In this document: positions 45,826 through 52,898 of the stretch, one piece after another
Numbering within the stretch: the stretch's first letter is position 1
Layout: each line of letters starts with the position of its first letter
Origin: Bacteroidota bacterium
GTDB taxonomy: Bacteria; Bacteroidota; Bacteroidia; Chitinophagales; Chitinophagaceae
Length of the DNA: 52,898 bases
Assembly (NCBI GenBank): GCA_023416995.1
Contig: JAEZGI010000019.1
Span: forward strand, 1 to 52,898
Direction of reading: 5' to 3'
Position numbers and translations under genes: made by a program
The notes under the pieces: generated by a model
The model's database searches: none
What the model was told of the DNA's origin: nothing
What the model saw: the letters and a program-made list of their open reading frames with translations, nothing else

Positions 45826-46575
45826 TCAGGTGTGGGCGAGCCGGGGATCATCGTAGTAGTCATTTATATGATTCGGTCGGTCGCGCATCAGTTCTCCCAG
45901 AGGATAACGGTCATGTATTTTATTTCCAGGCGTAGTCTCCATATAGATTGTAACTAACAATAAGCTGTTTCCGTTGATTTCGATTAAAGAAGTTTCTCCG
46001 TCTGCTTCGGCCTCATCCATTCTCTTGATCAGCATGGGATCATAAGAACTAAACTCCAGTTTATTGCATGTGTAATTTATGTGGTGACTTTCCTTCTGGT
46101 CATAAATACTGATGGACTTTATCAAACCATAAACACCTTCCGCTATATATGTAACCTTGGTTTCATCAGGTAAAATGATCGTTCTTCTTTCACCTAATCT
46201 GTCTTTCAGATGTTTTCCCTTCAAATTTTCATGGTTACCTGCAAACTTCATTACGCCACCCGTTTCTATATGTCCCCAGACCTCGAAAGAAAAACCCGGA
46301 AAGCTGTCATACGTGAAATTGATTGCGGAATTGGCTAAACCGTCGACATTTATTGTGACAGTGCCGCCTTTGCTGGTTCGGTAACGATACTGTTTCTTTT
46401 CGGCATCATACGTAAGATTGCCACTGATTGGCACCTCCTTACACAAACCCAGTTGGGGGAGCTTGTCACCATCGGTGTGTTCAGTATCGGTCTTTCGGCA
46501 TTGTGTGAAAACGCAACAAATAGTTATCACCATAAGGTATTTTAAGATGCTGACATACCGGCCGGGGATTGCCAT
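45826..46575 (-). CDS. Lipoprotein of unknown function
   Basis: Predicted lipoprotein of 249 aa if started at the ATG at 46575, which places a hydrophobic segment and a Cys (CCVFTQC, Cys26) at the N-terminus. The remaining sequence is beta-rich and hydrophilic, with no recognised domain. Notable stretches are TVNVDGLANSAINFTYD-like strands, FEVWGHIETGGVMKFAG and KVTYIAEGVYGLIKSI. The frame continues upstream to 46713, but those residues look like translated leader. Its promoter would lie near the inverted repeat at 46702-46770. Function not identified. Confidence 0.65.
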   Translation of the reverse strand: MAIPGRYVSILKYLMVITICCVFTQCRKTDTEHTDGDKLPQLGLCKEVPISGNLTYDAEKKQYRYRTSKGGTVTINVDGLANSAINFTYDSFPGFSFEVWGHIETGGVMKFAGNHENLKGKHLKDRLGERRTIILPDETKVTYIAEGVYGLIKSISIYDQKESHHINYTCNKLEFSSYDPMLIKRMDEAEADGETSLIEINGNSLLLVTIYMETTPGNKIHDRYPLGELMRDRPNHINDYYDDPRLAHT

Positions 46576-46701
46576 ATTTCTACCATACAACTTTGCTGTG
46601 GCGTTTGGATTGTTAGCAGTTGATTTTCTCGGTACTATGGCAAACCTGCTTGTGAAATTAGAAATGCTCATGCTGATCTTTTTTATTACATCGCAGGAAT
46701 T

Positions 46702-46770
46702 ATAAAAGGTCATCGTTAACCGCTTTCGAAATGAATAAAAAATATTTTATTTTTTTTGATGACCTTTTAT
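46702..46770. repeat. Perfect 13-bp inverted repeat with 43-bp spacer
   Basis: ATAAAAGGTCATC at 46702-46714 and GATGACCTTTTAT at 46758-46770 are exact inverted copies. The spacer is AT-rich toward the right arm. The arrangement could be a paired operator or a folded leader of the lipoprotein gene (start 46575). Confidence 0.7.
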
Positions 46771-46852
46771 GATCTCTCCGATTAGGTGTTATAACCACTT
46801 TTAGCCCAAAAACACCGGCTCGATCAATTTGCAGCCAGTTAAAATCAAATTC

Positions 46853-46966
46853 ATGAAGAAGATTGTATGTTACCGGATTTCAACTATCGAAGGCTTCACC
46901 TGCACTGAGCTCGTTGTTACATTCAAAGACGATAACACCGGCAGAACTGTTCGGGAAGTATACTGA
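46853..46966 (+). CDS. Possible small ORF of 37 residues
   Basis: An ATG followed by 37 codons with plausible composition (MKKIVCYRISTIEGF...REVY) ends at TGA in the leader of the serine hydrolase gene. It could be a real small protein, a remnant, or chance. No family is recognised. Confidence 0.25.
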   Translation: MKKIVCYRISTIEGFTCTELVVTFKDDNTGRTVREVY

Positions 46967-47045
46967 AACGAAGCTAGTCACCTCAGAGCATCGTTTAAGC
47001 TTACAGCTTTCATTTTTCATAACATTCATCTTAATATTCGATTAC

Positions 47046-48200
47046 ATGCGCAAACACCTGTTTTTGATTTCACTAATGATCATTTCCGGTATCGGCTGCA
47101 GCAAAAGCAGTGATACCACCGGATCGGGACAGCCCGAACCGCCACCAGCTGATAAACAAAAAGATATTTCAACGGTTGATAAAGCCGTTGAGGGTTTTAT
47201 GAATACTTATTCCATACCGGGAGTTTCTCTTGCCATTACTAAAGACGGCAAGCTGGTATATGTGAAGTCGTATGGAAAAATGAGTGCCTCAGATAATACA
47301 CCTGTCACAAACAATAGCCTGTTCCGCATTGCGAGTGTTTCAAAGCCAATTACAGGTGTGGGAATCATGAAACTGCTTGAGGCAAATAAACTTACTCTCG
47401 ATTCCAAAGTATTTGGGCCAGGAAGTTTGCTTGGGGCCGATTTTCCTACAGCCCCCCAGGCGGTAAATGATATTACTGTTCGTAATCTGCTTCACCATAC
47501 AGTTGGAGTGTGGGGGAATGACGGGAACGATCCGATGTTTAAGCAACCAACTTATACCCATCAGCAATTGATCAAATGGACATTGGAGAATTATCCGGCC
47601 ACCTCAGGGCGTGGAAACTATCGGTACTCAAACTTTGGATATTGTTTGTTGGGTCGTGTTATTGAAAAGCTGTCCGGTAAGTCGTACGAACAATTTATAA
47701 AAGAACAGGTGCTGTCGCCTGCGGGCATTACGAAGATGACAATGGGCGGCAGTACCCTCGCCGAGCGTAAGACTGACGAAGTGATTTATAATGGACAGGG
47801 CGGCGAGAATCCTTACATCTACAACATACCACGCATGGATGCGCATGGCGGTTGGATTGCCAGTGCAACCGATCTCGCCCGTTTCATGGTGAGTGTTGAC
47901 GGTTTCCCGTCAAAGCTTGATATTCTTCAACCGGGCACTATAACCATAATGACTAACCGTTCTGTGCCTTCATCTAACTATGCGGCGGGCTGGGGCGTTA
48001 ACGATGCAAAGCATTGGTGGCACACAGGATCATTACCGGGTACCGCAACCGAAGTGATCCGCTCGAACGGTGGTTTCAATTGGGTAGTATTATGTAATTC
48101 CAGGAGTAATAGTCAGCGTTTTTCAGAAGCTTTGGACGGCTTACTATGGCCCGCCATTCTTGATGCTAGTACTCCCTGGCAAAACATAGACCAGTTCTGA
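47046..48200 (+). CDS. Class C beta-lactamase-like serine hydrolase
   Basis: Envelope lipoprotein (lipobox GIGC, Cys18) of 384 aa from the ATG at 47046. The fold is that of serine beta-lactamase/DD-peptidase-like esterases: nucleophile Ser97 in SVSK (Lys100), the Tyr-containing second motif YSN (Tyr194), and the third motif HTG (His326). Such proteins include D-aminopeptidases, esterases and peptidoglycan carboxypeptidases; true beta-lactam hydrolysis cannot be inferred. It is an isolated gene 106 bp ahead of the sigma factor operon. Confidence 0.88.
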   Translation: MRKHLFLISLMIISGIGCSKSSDTTGSGQPEPPPADKQKDISTVDKAVEGFMNTYSIPGVSLAITKDGKLVYVKSYGKMSASDNTPVTNNSLFRIASVSKPITGVGIMKLLEANKLTLDSKVFGPGSLLGADFPTAPQAVNDITVRNLLHHTVGVWGNDGNDPMFKQPTYTHQQLIKWTLENYPATSGRGNYRYSNFGYCLLGRVIEKLSGKSYEQFIKEQVLSPAGITKMTMGGSTLAERKTDEVIYNGQGGENPYIYNIPRMDAHGGWIASATDLARFMVSVDGFPSKLDILQPGTITIMTNRSVPSSNYAAGWGVNDAKHWWHTGSLPGTATEVIRSNGGFNWVVLCNSRSNSQRFSEALDGLLWPAILDASTPWQNIDQF

Positions 48201-48251
48201 TTTCCAGGCTGCTGCCGAAAGCGTTCCTGATCCATTCACTTTGAAAAATTA

Positions 48252-48284
48252 TTGTATGAATCACAATCAAAAATAATTATCTTG
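48252..48284 (+). promoter_or_regulatory. Weak candidate promoter of sigma operon
   Basis: TTG at 48252-48254 is separated by 23 bp from TATCTTG (48278-48284), which approximates the Bacteroidota TTG/TAnnTTTG layout with one T missing. It is only suggestive. Confidence 0.25.
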
Positions 48285-48306
48285 AGCATAGAGTTAGCGT
48301 TTATAC

Positions 48307-48885
48307 ATGAAGGAAAGTGTTCCCGTGCCACTCAATGCTGCAGACAATTGGATCGCCAGGCTAAAAGCGAATGACGATCAGGTGCTCCGAACTATCTATG
48401 AATCAGGGTATCCTGGCATCAGACAGTATGTGCTTCAAAACAGCGGTACCGAAGATGACGCCAAGGATATTTACCAGGAGGCCTTTATTACGATGTGGCG
48501 GAATGTTCAACTCGGCAAGGTCCACTTCAGCGAATTTGGGCAATTACAGGGATACCTGTTCAGGATAGCTCAATTCAAATGGTTGGATCAACTGCGGAGC
48601 AGCCGCATAAAAAATACGAAGTCACTTACCGACACAGAAATTGAAGCCGATATAGCAACCGAAATGGACCCGGAAGCAGAAAACTATATTGCAATAATAA
48701 AAAGGTTTTATGCTTCGATGGGTAATCCATGTAAAGATGTTCTGCACCGGTTTTATTTCCTCAAGCAAAGCATGGCCGAAATTGCTTTGTTTTATTCATG
48801 GACCGAACCAACGGCCAAAAACAACAAGTACCGATGCTTGCAAAAGCTTCGGCAGATGATAGCGGAAAAAATCAATATTACTTGA
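48307..48885 (+). CDS. ECF-type RNA polymerase sigma factor
   Basis: Sigma-70-family factor of 192 aa, ECF-like, with region 2 (about 30-95: DDAKDIYQEAFITMWRNVQ, LQGYLFRIAQFKWLDQLR) and region 4 (about 140-190: LKQSMAEIALFYSWTEPTAKNNKYRCLQKLR). It would redirect RNA polymerase to a small regulon. It is the first gene of a three-gene unit; the next gene overlaps its stop codon and encodes a membrane protein resembling an anti-sigma factor. An envelope-derived signal is likely. Confidence 0.9.
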   Translation: MKESVPVPLNAADNWIARLKANDDQVLRTIYESGYPGIRQYVLQNSGTEDDAKDIYQEAFITMWRNVQLGKVHFSEFGQLQGYLFRIAQFKWLDQLRSSRIKNTKSLTDTEIEADIATEMDPEAENYIAIIKRFYASMGNPCKDVLHRFYFLKQSMAEIALFYSWTEPTAKNNKYRCLQKLRQMIAEKINIT

Positions 48886-49625
48886 ACTACCAGCATAACA
48901 TATCGCAGGACGAGCTACAACGAATTGAGCGCTATCTCACACAATCTATGGACAGTGACGAAGCCGATCTGTTTGAGCTTGATTTGAAGACGGATCCGGT
49001 TTTAAAAGATAAGACCAGTGAAGTTCGATTGCTTTTGCTTGGTATAGCTGAACACTCTTTGAAAGCGCGTCTTCAACTGTATCACGATGAAATGCCTGGA
49101 ATCAAAACACCGGAATCAAAACCCCTGGTATCAATCAACAGGCGTAGTTGGCTCGTGGCTGCTGCCGTGCTGACTGTTGTCGTGACCTCGGTTTGGACAC
49201 TGTTTAGTAACCGTAACAGCTATGATCGGTTGTATAGCGAGTTTTATCAACCAGACCCCGGCTTGCCAACTTACATGAGCAGCACATCTGATTACGAATT
49301 TGACAAGGGTATGGTGGCTTATAAAAACAAAGAGTACGATAAGGCGATTGCCGGCTGGATACCTTTACTTCCGTCAGGACGTCATAATGATACGCTGAAT
49401 TATTTTCTCGGTGCGGCTTACCAGGCTATCGATAATGAGAAGGAAGCGCTGGCAAATCTATCCCTGGTAGTATCAGATACGTCAAGTGTATTCAGTAAAG
49501 ATGCTTGCTGGTACCTGGGGTTGGTTCACCTGAAAAATGGCGCGACAGATTCTGCAGTAACATATATTCAGCGCTCTGGCCATCCGCATACCAATACAAT
49601 ATTAGACGCCCTCAAAACCAGATAA
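48882..49625 (+). CDS. Anti-sigma-like membrane TPR protein
   Basis: Protein of 247 aa with a cytoplasmic N-terminus (about 1-88) that could bind the sigma factor, one membrane helix (about 90-108, SWLVAAAVLTVVVTSVWTL) and a periplasmic TPR-like part (KGMVAYKNKEYDKAIAGW, YFLGAAYQAIDNEKEALANL, CWYLGLVHLKNG). The best start is TTG at 48882, which overlaps the sigma stop (TTGA) and gives an N-terminus typical of Bacteroidota anti-sigma proteins (ELQRIERYLTQSM...). The in-frame ATG at 48798 lies inside the sigma gene, and the one at 48948 would truncate the domain. Its stop overlaps the next ATG by 1 nt. Confidence 0.75.
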   Translation: MNYQHNISQDELQRIERYLTQSMDSDEADLFELDLKTDPVLKDKTSEVRLLLLGIAEHSLKARLQLYHDEMPGIKTPESKPLVSINRRSWLVAAAVLTVVVTSVWTLFSNRNSYDRLYSEFYQPDPGLPTYMSSTSDYEFDKGMVAYKNKEYDKAIAGWIPLLPSGRHNDTLNYFLGAAYQAIDNEKEALANLSLVVSDTSSVFSKDACWYLGLVHLKNGATDSAVTYIQRSGHPHTNTILDALKTR

Positions 49626-52600
49626 TGCCTCGTCAACTCCTGATTATTTTATCGGCAACAATTTGCCTTGCATTGTTGTTGCCAATATTTGCGCAGCAAG
49701 CTGTTAACGGTGTACCTGCTATTGAAAAAGCAATTGCAGATAACCGTTTGCCCACTGCTGATAGCATGGTTAATAATGATGTTGCCAGCTTTCTTGCGCT
49801 GGGAAATCCGGATACTTTAATTGCCTATATTCCATTGGCAGGTAAAATCGCCAATAAACTGGATGGCCCAACGAAGGCAAAGGATAGACTTAAAGAATTT
49901 ATTAAGACGCTGCAAACCAAAACAGCAAATGCAGCACTGCTTCTCCGGGCACACCAGGCGGCTGCAGAATTCTTTGGTTCGATAGGGCAGAACCAATATG
50001 GTTACGAGTCAAGCCAGGAAGCATTAACAATAGCACTCAGTGATGCAAAGTTTTCACCGCTTCAGATTGCACAGTGCGAATATAATCTCGGCGTTTATGC
50101 ACAAAGGCTTGGAAATGTCGCGTTGTCTCAATCCCATCACAAGCGTGCGATGAACATCAGACAAGATCAAAAATACGCCCCGCCGGATGACATGTACCTG
50201 TCTGCAAATGCGATGGGTGTACTTATGTGGTATGCTTCCAAATATGACAGCGCAGAGCTTTATTTTAACCAGGCACTTGAATCATTAAAAAAGATGCCTT
50301 CGGATGATCTGAACACTTTTTTTCGCCCCGCGAATGTTTGGAACAATATGGCAGCGGTTTATAGTGCCGAAGGTAAAACCAGCGAAGCCATACATGCTAT
50401 GGAAGTTACTATTGCCAACTTCCAAAAATTCCTTGACACCAAAACACCACATCCAAAAAAAACTTCTGCTACGGAAGGGCTGTTTGAAGGAATTGATAAT
50501 CTCGCCGGTATCTACAGAGAGATCGGCGATTTTGGCAAAGGAGGTGAATTGCTTCGTTATTCCTACAACAAAAAGTTGCAAGCGCTTGATGCTGAAAATC
50601 CCGGCATATTTATTTCTGAAATCCTGCTTGGACAACATTACCAGGGCATACATGAATATGATTCCGCAGTACACTATCTAAAGTCGGGTCTGGGCAAATT
50701 GCAGAAGTCGGAAGGCGATTACCTTTTTTGGGCCGCAGATGCCTATTACAACCTGGCGATGATAGCGGAGAACCAGGGTCGGATGAATGAGGCGGAAGAA
50801 TATTACAGTAAGAGTGAAACGCTTTACGAACAATCTTACCAGGGTGATTACGATAATATATACATGGGATTTCTTCGTAGTATATCGCTGTTCTATGCAA
50901 AAAATAACAAGTATGCTGCAGCTGTTCAACGGGCGGAAAAGGTTTATGATTACCTGGTTGCCGTTGGAGCGAAAGGAAGTCTACAGGCTTTTTACCAGGT
51001 GTTGAATATTGCAGAAATCAACTACCTGAATAAAAGATACGACGATGCTATTCAGTACAGCGTAAATGCCTTATCTATTTTGAGGCATAAAATGAAGGAT
51101 AAGATCACGCTGCTCGACTCAGTAAAGATGGAGGTGTTCAAACCAAAGGCTTTATTGATAAGAGCAAAATCAGAATACCTGCTGCGCACTGAGAGGGACA
51201 CGTCGTTTTTAAACCGGATAGCCGCGCAACTCGAAGAAGCCTCTGCCATTTTACAAAAGAGAAAAGTACTTGTCGATGATCCTACAAGTATCCACATTCT
51301 CATGAATGATCATCAGAACTTAATAGATTTTGCCAAGCAGTTGCAGTTGGAGTTATATGAATTGACCGGTAGATCCACCAACCTTGATAGATTTATAAAT
51401 CTTCATGAATCAGCTTTATATAACCGCATTCGTGCAAGACTTGATAAAGAGCAGGCAATCAGGTTTGCCCGGCTGCCGGATTCAATACTACAGGAAGAGG
51501 ATAGCTTAAAGAGCGCAATAGCGGGTTCGCTGGAGGTGGATGTAGCGAATGGTCACCTGATGGACAACTATCTTGAAGCAGTGCGTAACTGGGAACTTTA
51601 TCTTGTTAAGCTCAAAGAACAATACCCCGCCTATTACCAGATGCGCTATGCACCGGTGTTCAGATCCCTGGCCGCGATGCAGGAAAATCTTCCCGACAGC
51701 ACTACAGTTGTAAGATATGTGCATAGCGATGGCAGGCTGATGGCGCTCGTTATGGACAAACACAACAAAACACTTGTACCGGTCGACAATAGTCAACTAG
51801 AAGATAAGATCTCCATGCTGCTTACTTTCAATAATGAGAAACAACAACTCATGTTATTGCATGAGCTTTATGAACAATTATGGCAGCCACTGGTGCCATA
51901 TATTCATAGTAGCCGGGTTGTTATCATTCCGGATGGCGTTCTGTACAATCTCAGTTTTGAAATGTTGGCAAATACTGCAGTTGATCAATATCTTTCATTA
52001 GCTTCTAACAGCTTGTTATCGCGCCACGCGATAGTGTATCACTATAGCCTTTTTATGTTGAGTCAGCCTCGTGTAAATCTCTCATCAAAGTCAAACTATG
52101 TTGGATTCACGCCTGGTTTTTCCGATGAGCTTAAAGAGCAATATATAGCCGGCATTGAAGACTCTATTAATCTCGACAGACGGTATTTAACCCTGTTGCC
52201 GCAGCCCGGCGTAACCAGGCTGGCGCAAAAGATCAAGGGTATGTTGGGGGGCGAGATATTTATGAATGAGGGTTCTACACGAACGACTTTCAAGCGAAAC
52301 GCAGGCGGGCACAACATTATTCATATTGGCACACATGCCGAATACAATAATATTCGTCCAGAGCAATCAGGGCTTGTTTTTTCAAAAAACACAAATGAAA
52401 GATCGGAAAGTAACTTTTTGGCACTGCGTGAGATCTATAACTGCAATATGCAGTCAGATCTGACACTGCTCACCGCTTGTGAATCCGGTAAACACGGCTA
52501 CCAGGATGGCGAGGGTATGATCTCTCTCGCTCACGCCTTCAATTACGCAGGAAGTCAACGGATCCTTACTGCATTATGGAAAATTGATGAACAATCGAGT

Positions 52601-52882
52601 AGTCGGATAACAGAGCTATTTATAACTAATTTGAAAGAAGGGGTTGCTACCGATGAAGCCTTGCGCCAGGCGAAACTTCAATACCTTCGGGAGGCGCGCG
52701 GCAGAACCGTTGCACCAGCATACTGGGCCGGCCTGGTCATCATTGGGGAACCTGCGAAACTTCAACTAAGTAATCCGCAAAATTATATCTATTGGATAGC
52801 CGGCGCACTCGCTATTTTGATCCCATTGGCCGTAATTATAATGAAGCTTCAGCGACGCAGGACACGTTTTGCAAAGCATTAG
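49625..52882 (+). CDS. Secreted TPR-CHAT putative caspase-like protease
   Basis: Large envelope protein (1085 aa). A signal peptide (about 1-25, ending PIFAQQ) is followed by TPR repeats (about 100-580), a helical linker, and a C-terminal CHAT domain (about 770-1050). The caspase-like dyad is intact: His904 in IHIGTHA and Cys952 in LLTACESG, followed by GMISLAHAFNYAG and ALWKIDEQSS. A final membrane helix (about 1055-1075) and basic tail anchor it. It may cleave a partner on envelope stress. The start ATG at 49625 overlaps the previous stop (TAATG), and the gene lies 16 bp from the window end. Confidence 0.88.
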   Translation: MPRQLLIILSATICLALLLPIFAQQAVNGVPAIEKAIADNRLPTADSMVNNDVASFLALGNPDTLIAYIPLAGKIANKLDGPTKAKDRLKEFIKTLQTKTANAALLLRAHQAAAEFFGSIGQNQYGYESSQEALTIALSDAKFSPLQIAQCEYNLGVYAQRLGNVALSQSHHKRAMNIRQDQKYAPPDDMYLSANAMGVLMWYASKYDSAELYFNQALESLKKMPSDDLNTFFRPANVWNNMAAVYSAEGKTSEAIHAMEVTIANFQKFLDTKTPHPKKTSATEGLFEGIDNLAGIYREIGDFGKGGELLRYSYNKKLQALDAENPGIFISEILLGQHYQGIHEYDSAVHYLKSGLGKLQKSEGDYLFWAADAYYNLAMIAENQGRMNEAEEYYSKSETLYEQSYQGDYDNIYMGFLRSISLFYAKNNKYAAAVQRAEKVYDYLVAVGAKGSLQAFYQVLNIAEINYLNKRYDDAIQYSVNALSILRHKMKDKITLLDSVKMEVFKPKALLIRAKSEYLLRTERDTSFLNRIAAQLEEASAILQKRKVLVDDPTSIHILMNDHQNLIDFAKQLQLELYELTGRSTNLDRFINLHESALYNRIRARLDKEQAIRFARLPDSILQEEDSLKSAIAGSLEVDVANGHLMDNYLEAVRNWELYLVKLKEQYPAYYQMRYAPVFRSLAAMQENLPDSTTVVRYVHSDGRLMALVMDKHNKTLVPVDNSQLEDKISMLLTFNNEKQQLMLLHELYEQLWQPLVPYIHSSRVVIIPDGVLYNLSFEMLANTAVDQYLSLASNSLLSRHAIVYHYSLFMLSQPRVNLSSKSNYVGFTPGFSDELKEQYIAGIEDSINLDRRYLTLLPQPGVTRLAQKIKGMLGGEIFMNEGSTRTTFKRNAGGHNIIHIGTHAEYNNIRPEQSGLVFSKNTNERSESNFLALREIYNCNMQSDLTLLTACESGKHGYQDGEGMISLAHAFNYAGSQRILTALWKIDEQSSSRITELFITNLKEGVATDEALRQAKLQYLREARGRTVAPAYWAGLVIIGEPAKLQLSNPQNYIYWIAGALAILIPLAVIIMKLQRRRTRFAKH

Positions 52883-52898
52883 TATGTTTCTGACTTCA

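Larger units (their letters stand above)
46576..47045. other. Divergent intergenic region (470 bp)
   Basis: This region separates the unknown lipoprotein and the serine hydrolase gene. It holds a perfect 13-bp inverted repeat (46702-46714 and 46758-46770), an AT-rich spacer, a TTTCGAAAT sequence (46724-46732) and a possible 37-codon ORF at 46853-46966. No clear TAnnTTTG box was assigned. Confidence 0.5.

Noticed and set aside
46576..46713. N-terminal extension of the lipoprotein at 45826-46575
   Set aside because: Starting at 46713 would bury the signal peptide 46 residues inside the protein; the later ATG restores a lipoprotein leader.
46863..47045. 61-residue N-terminal extension of the beta-lactamase-like gene
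   Set aside because: It would place the lipobox far from the N-terminus; the ATG at 47046 gives a normal lipoprotein signal.

Overview
The window reads as a chromosomal segment of a Bacteroidota bacterium, most likely from the Chitinophagaceae. This is inferred from a SusC/SusD pair, LytS/LytTR two-component genes, many lipoproteins and Tat-like oxidoreductases, AT-rich leaders without clear Shine-Dalgarno sites, and promoter -7 boxes of the TAnnTTTG type. All recognised genes look intact. I see no tRNA, rRNA, CRISPR array, insertion sequence or phage gene.

Left part (1-13.9 kb): an NmrA-like NAD(P)-binding protein, the groES-groEL operon, a lipoprotein glycosidase resembling family GH79, an SDR dehydrogenase and an aldo/keto reductase. 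A small secreted protein on the minus strand follows. Next is a tightly overlapping signalling operon made of a degenerate LytS-like protein, an intact LytS-type kinase and a LytTR response regulator, followed by an IPT/NHL-repeat lipoprotein.

Central part (12.6-45.8 kb): a large carbohydrate-utilisation locus whose gene content points to N-acetylgalactosamine (GalNAc). A minus-strand operon (agaS-like isomerase, class II tagatose-bisphosphate-type aldolase, DUF5107-TPR protein, flippase) diverges from a plus-strand operon (two beta-propeller secreted proteins, SusC, SusD). A second divergent pair follows: minus strand, DeoR regulator, secreted esterase-like hydrolase, Tat-type Gfo/Idh protein and a second DeoR regulator; plus strand, GH123/DUF4091 hydrolase, S9 peptidase, EamA transporter, second agaS-like gene, PfkB kinase, Tat-type Gfo/Idh protein, second hydrolase, NagA, cytoplasmic Gfo/Idh protein, NagB-like protein and a propeller/cytochrome c lipoprotein. 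The inferred pathway is surface capture and TonB import (SusCD), periplasmic release of beta-GalNAc (GH123), inner-membrane uptake (perhaps EamA), phosphorylation (perhaps PfkB), deacetylation (NagA), deamination/isomerisation (AgaS), a second phosphorylation (PfkB) and aldol cleavage. Both divergent promoter regions carry a similar ATTTCGAAA...TTTCG element, a candidate DeoR operator.

Right part (45.8-52.9 kb): an unknown lipoprotein, a class C beta-lactamase-like serine hydrolase, and a three-gene operon of ECF sigma factor, membrane anti-sigma-like TPR protein (probable TTG start overlapping the sigma stop) and a secreted, membrane-anchored TPR-CHAT putative protease with an intact His/Cys dyad. 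The least explained items are this sigma/anti-sigma/CHAT module, the pseudokinase-kinase pair, the two propeller proteins ahead of SusC, and the shared operator-like element.
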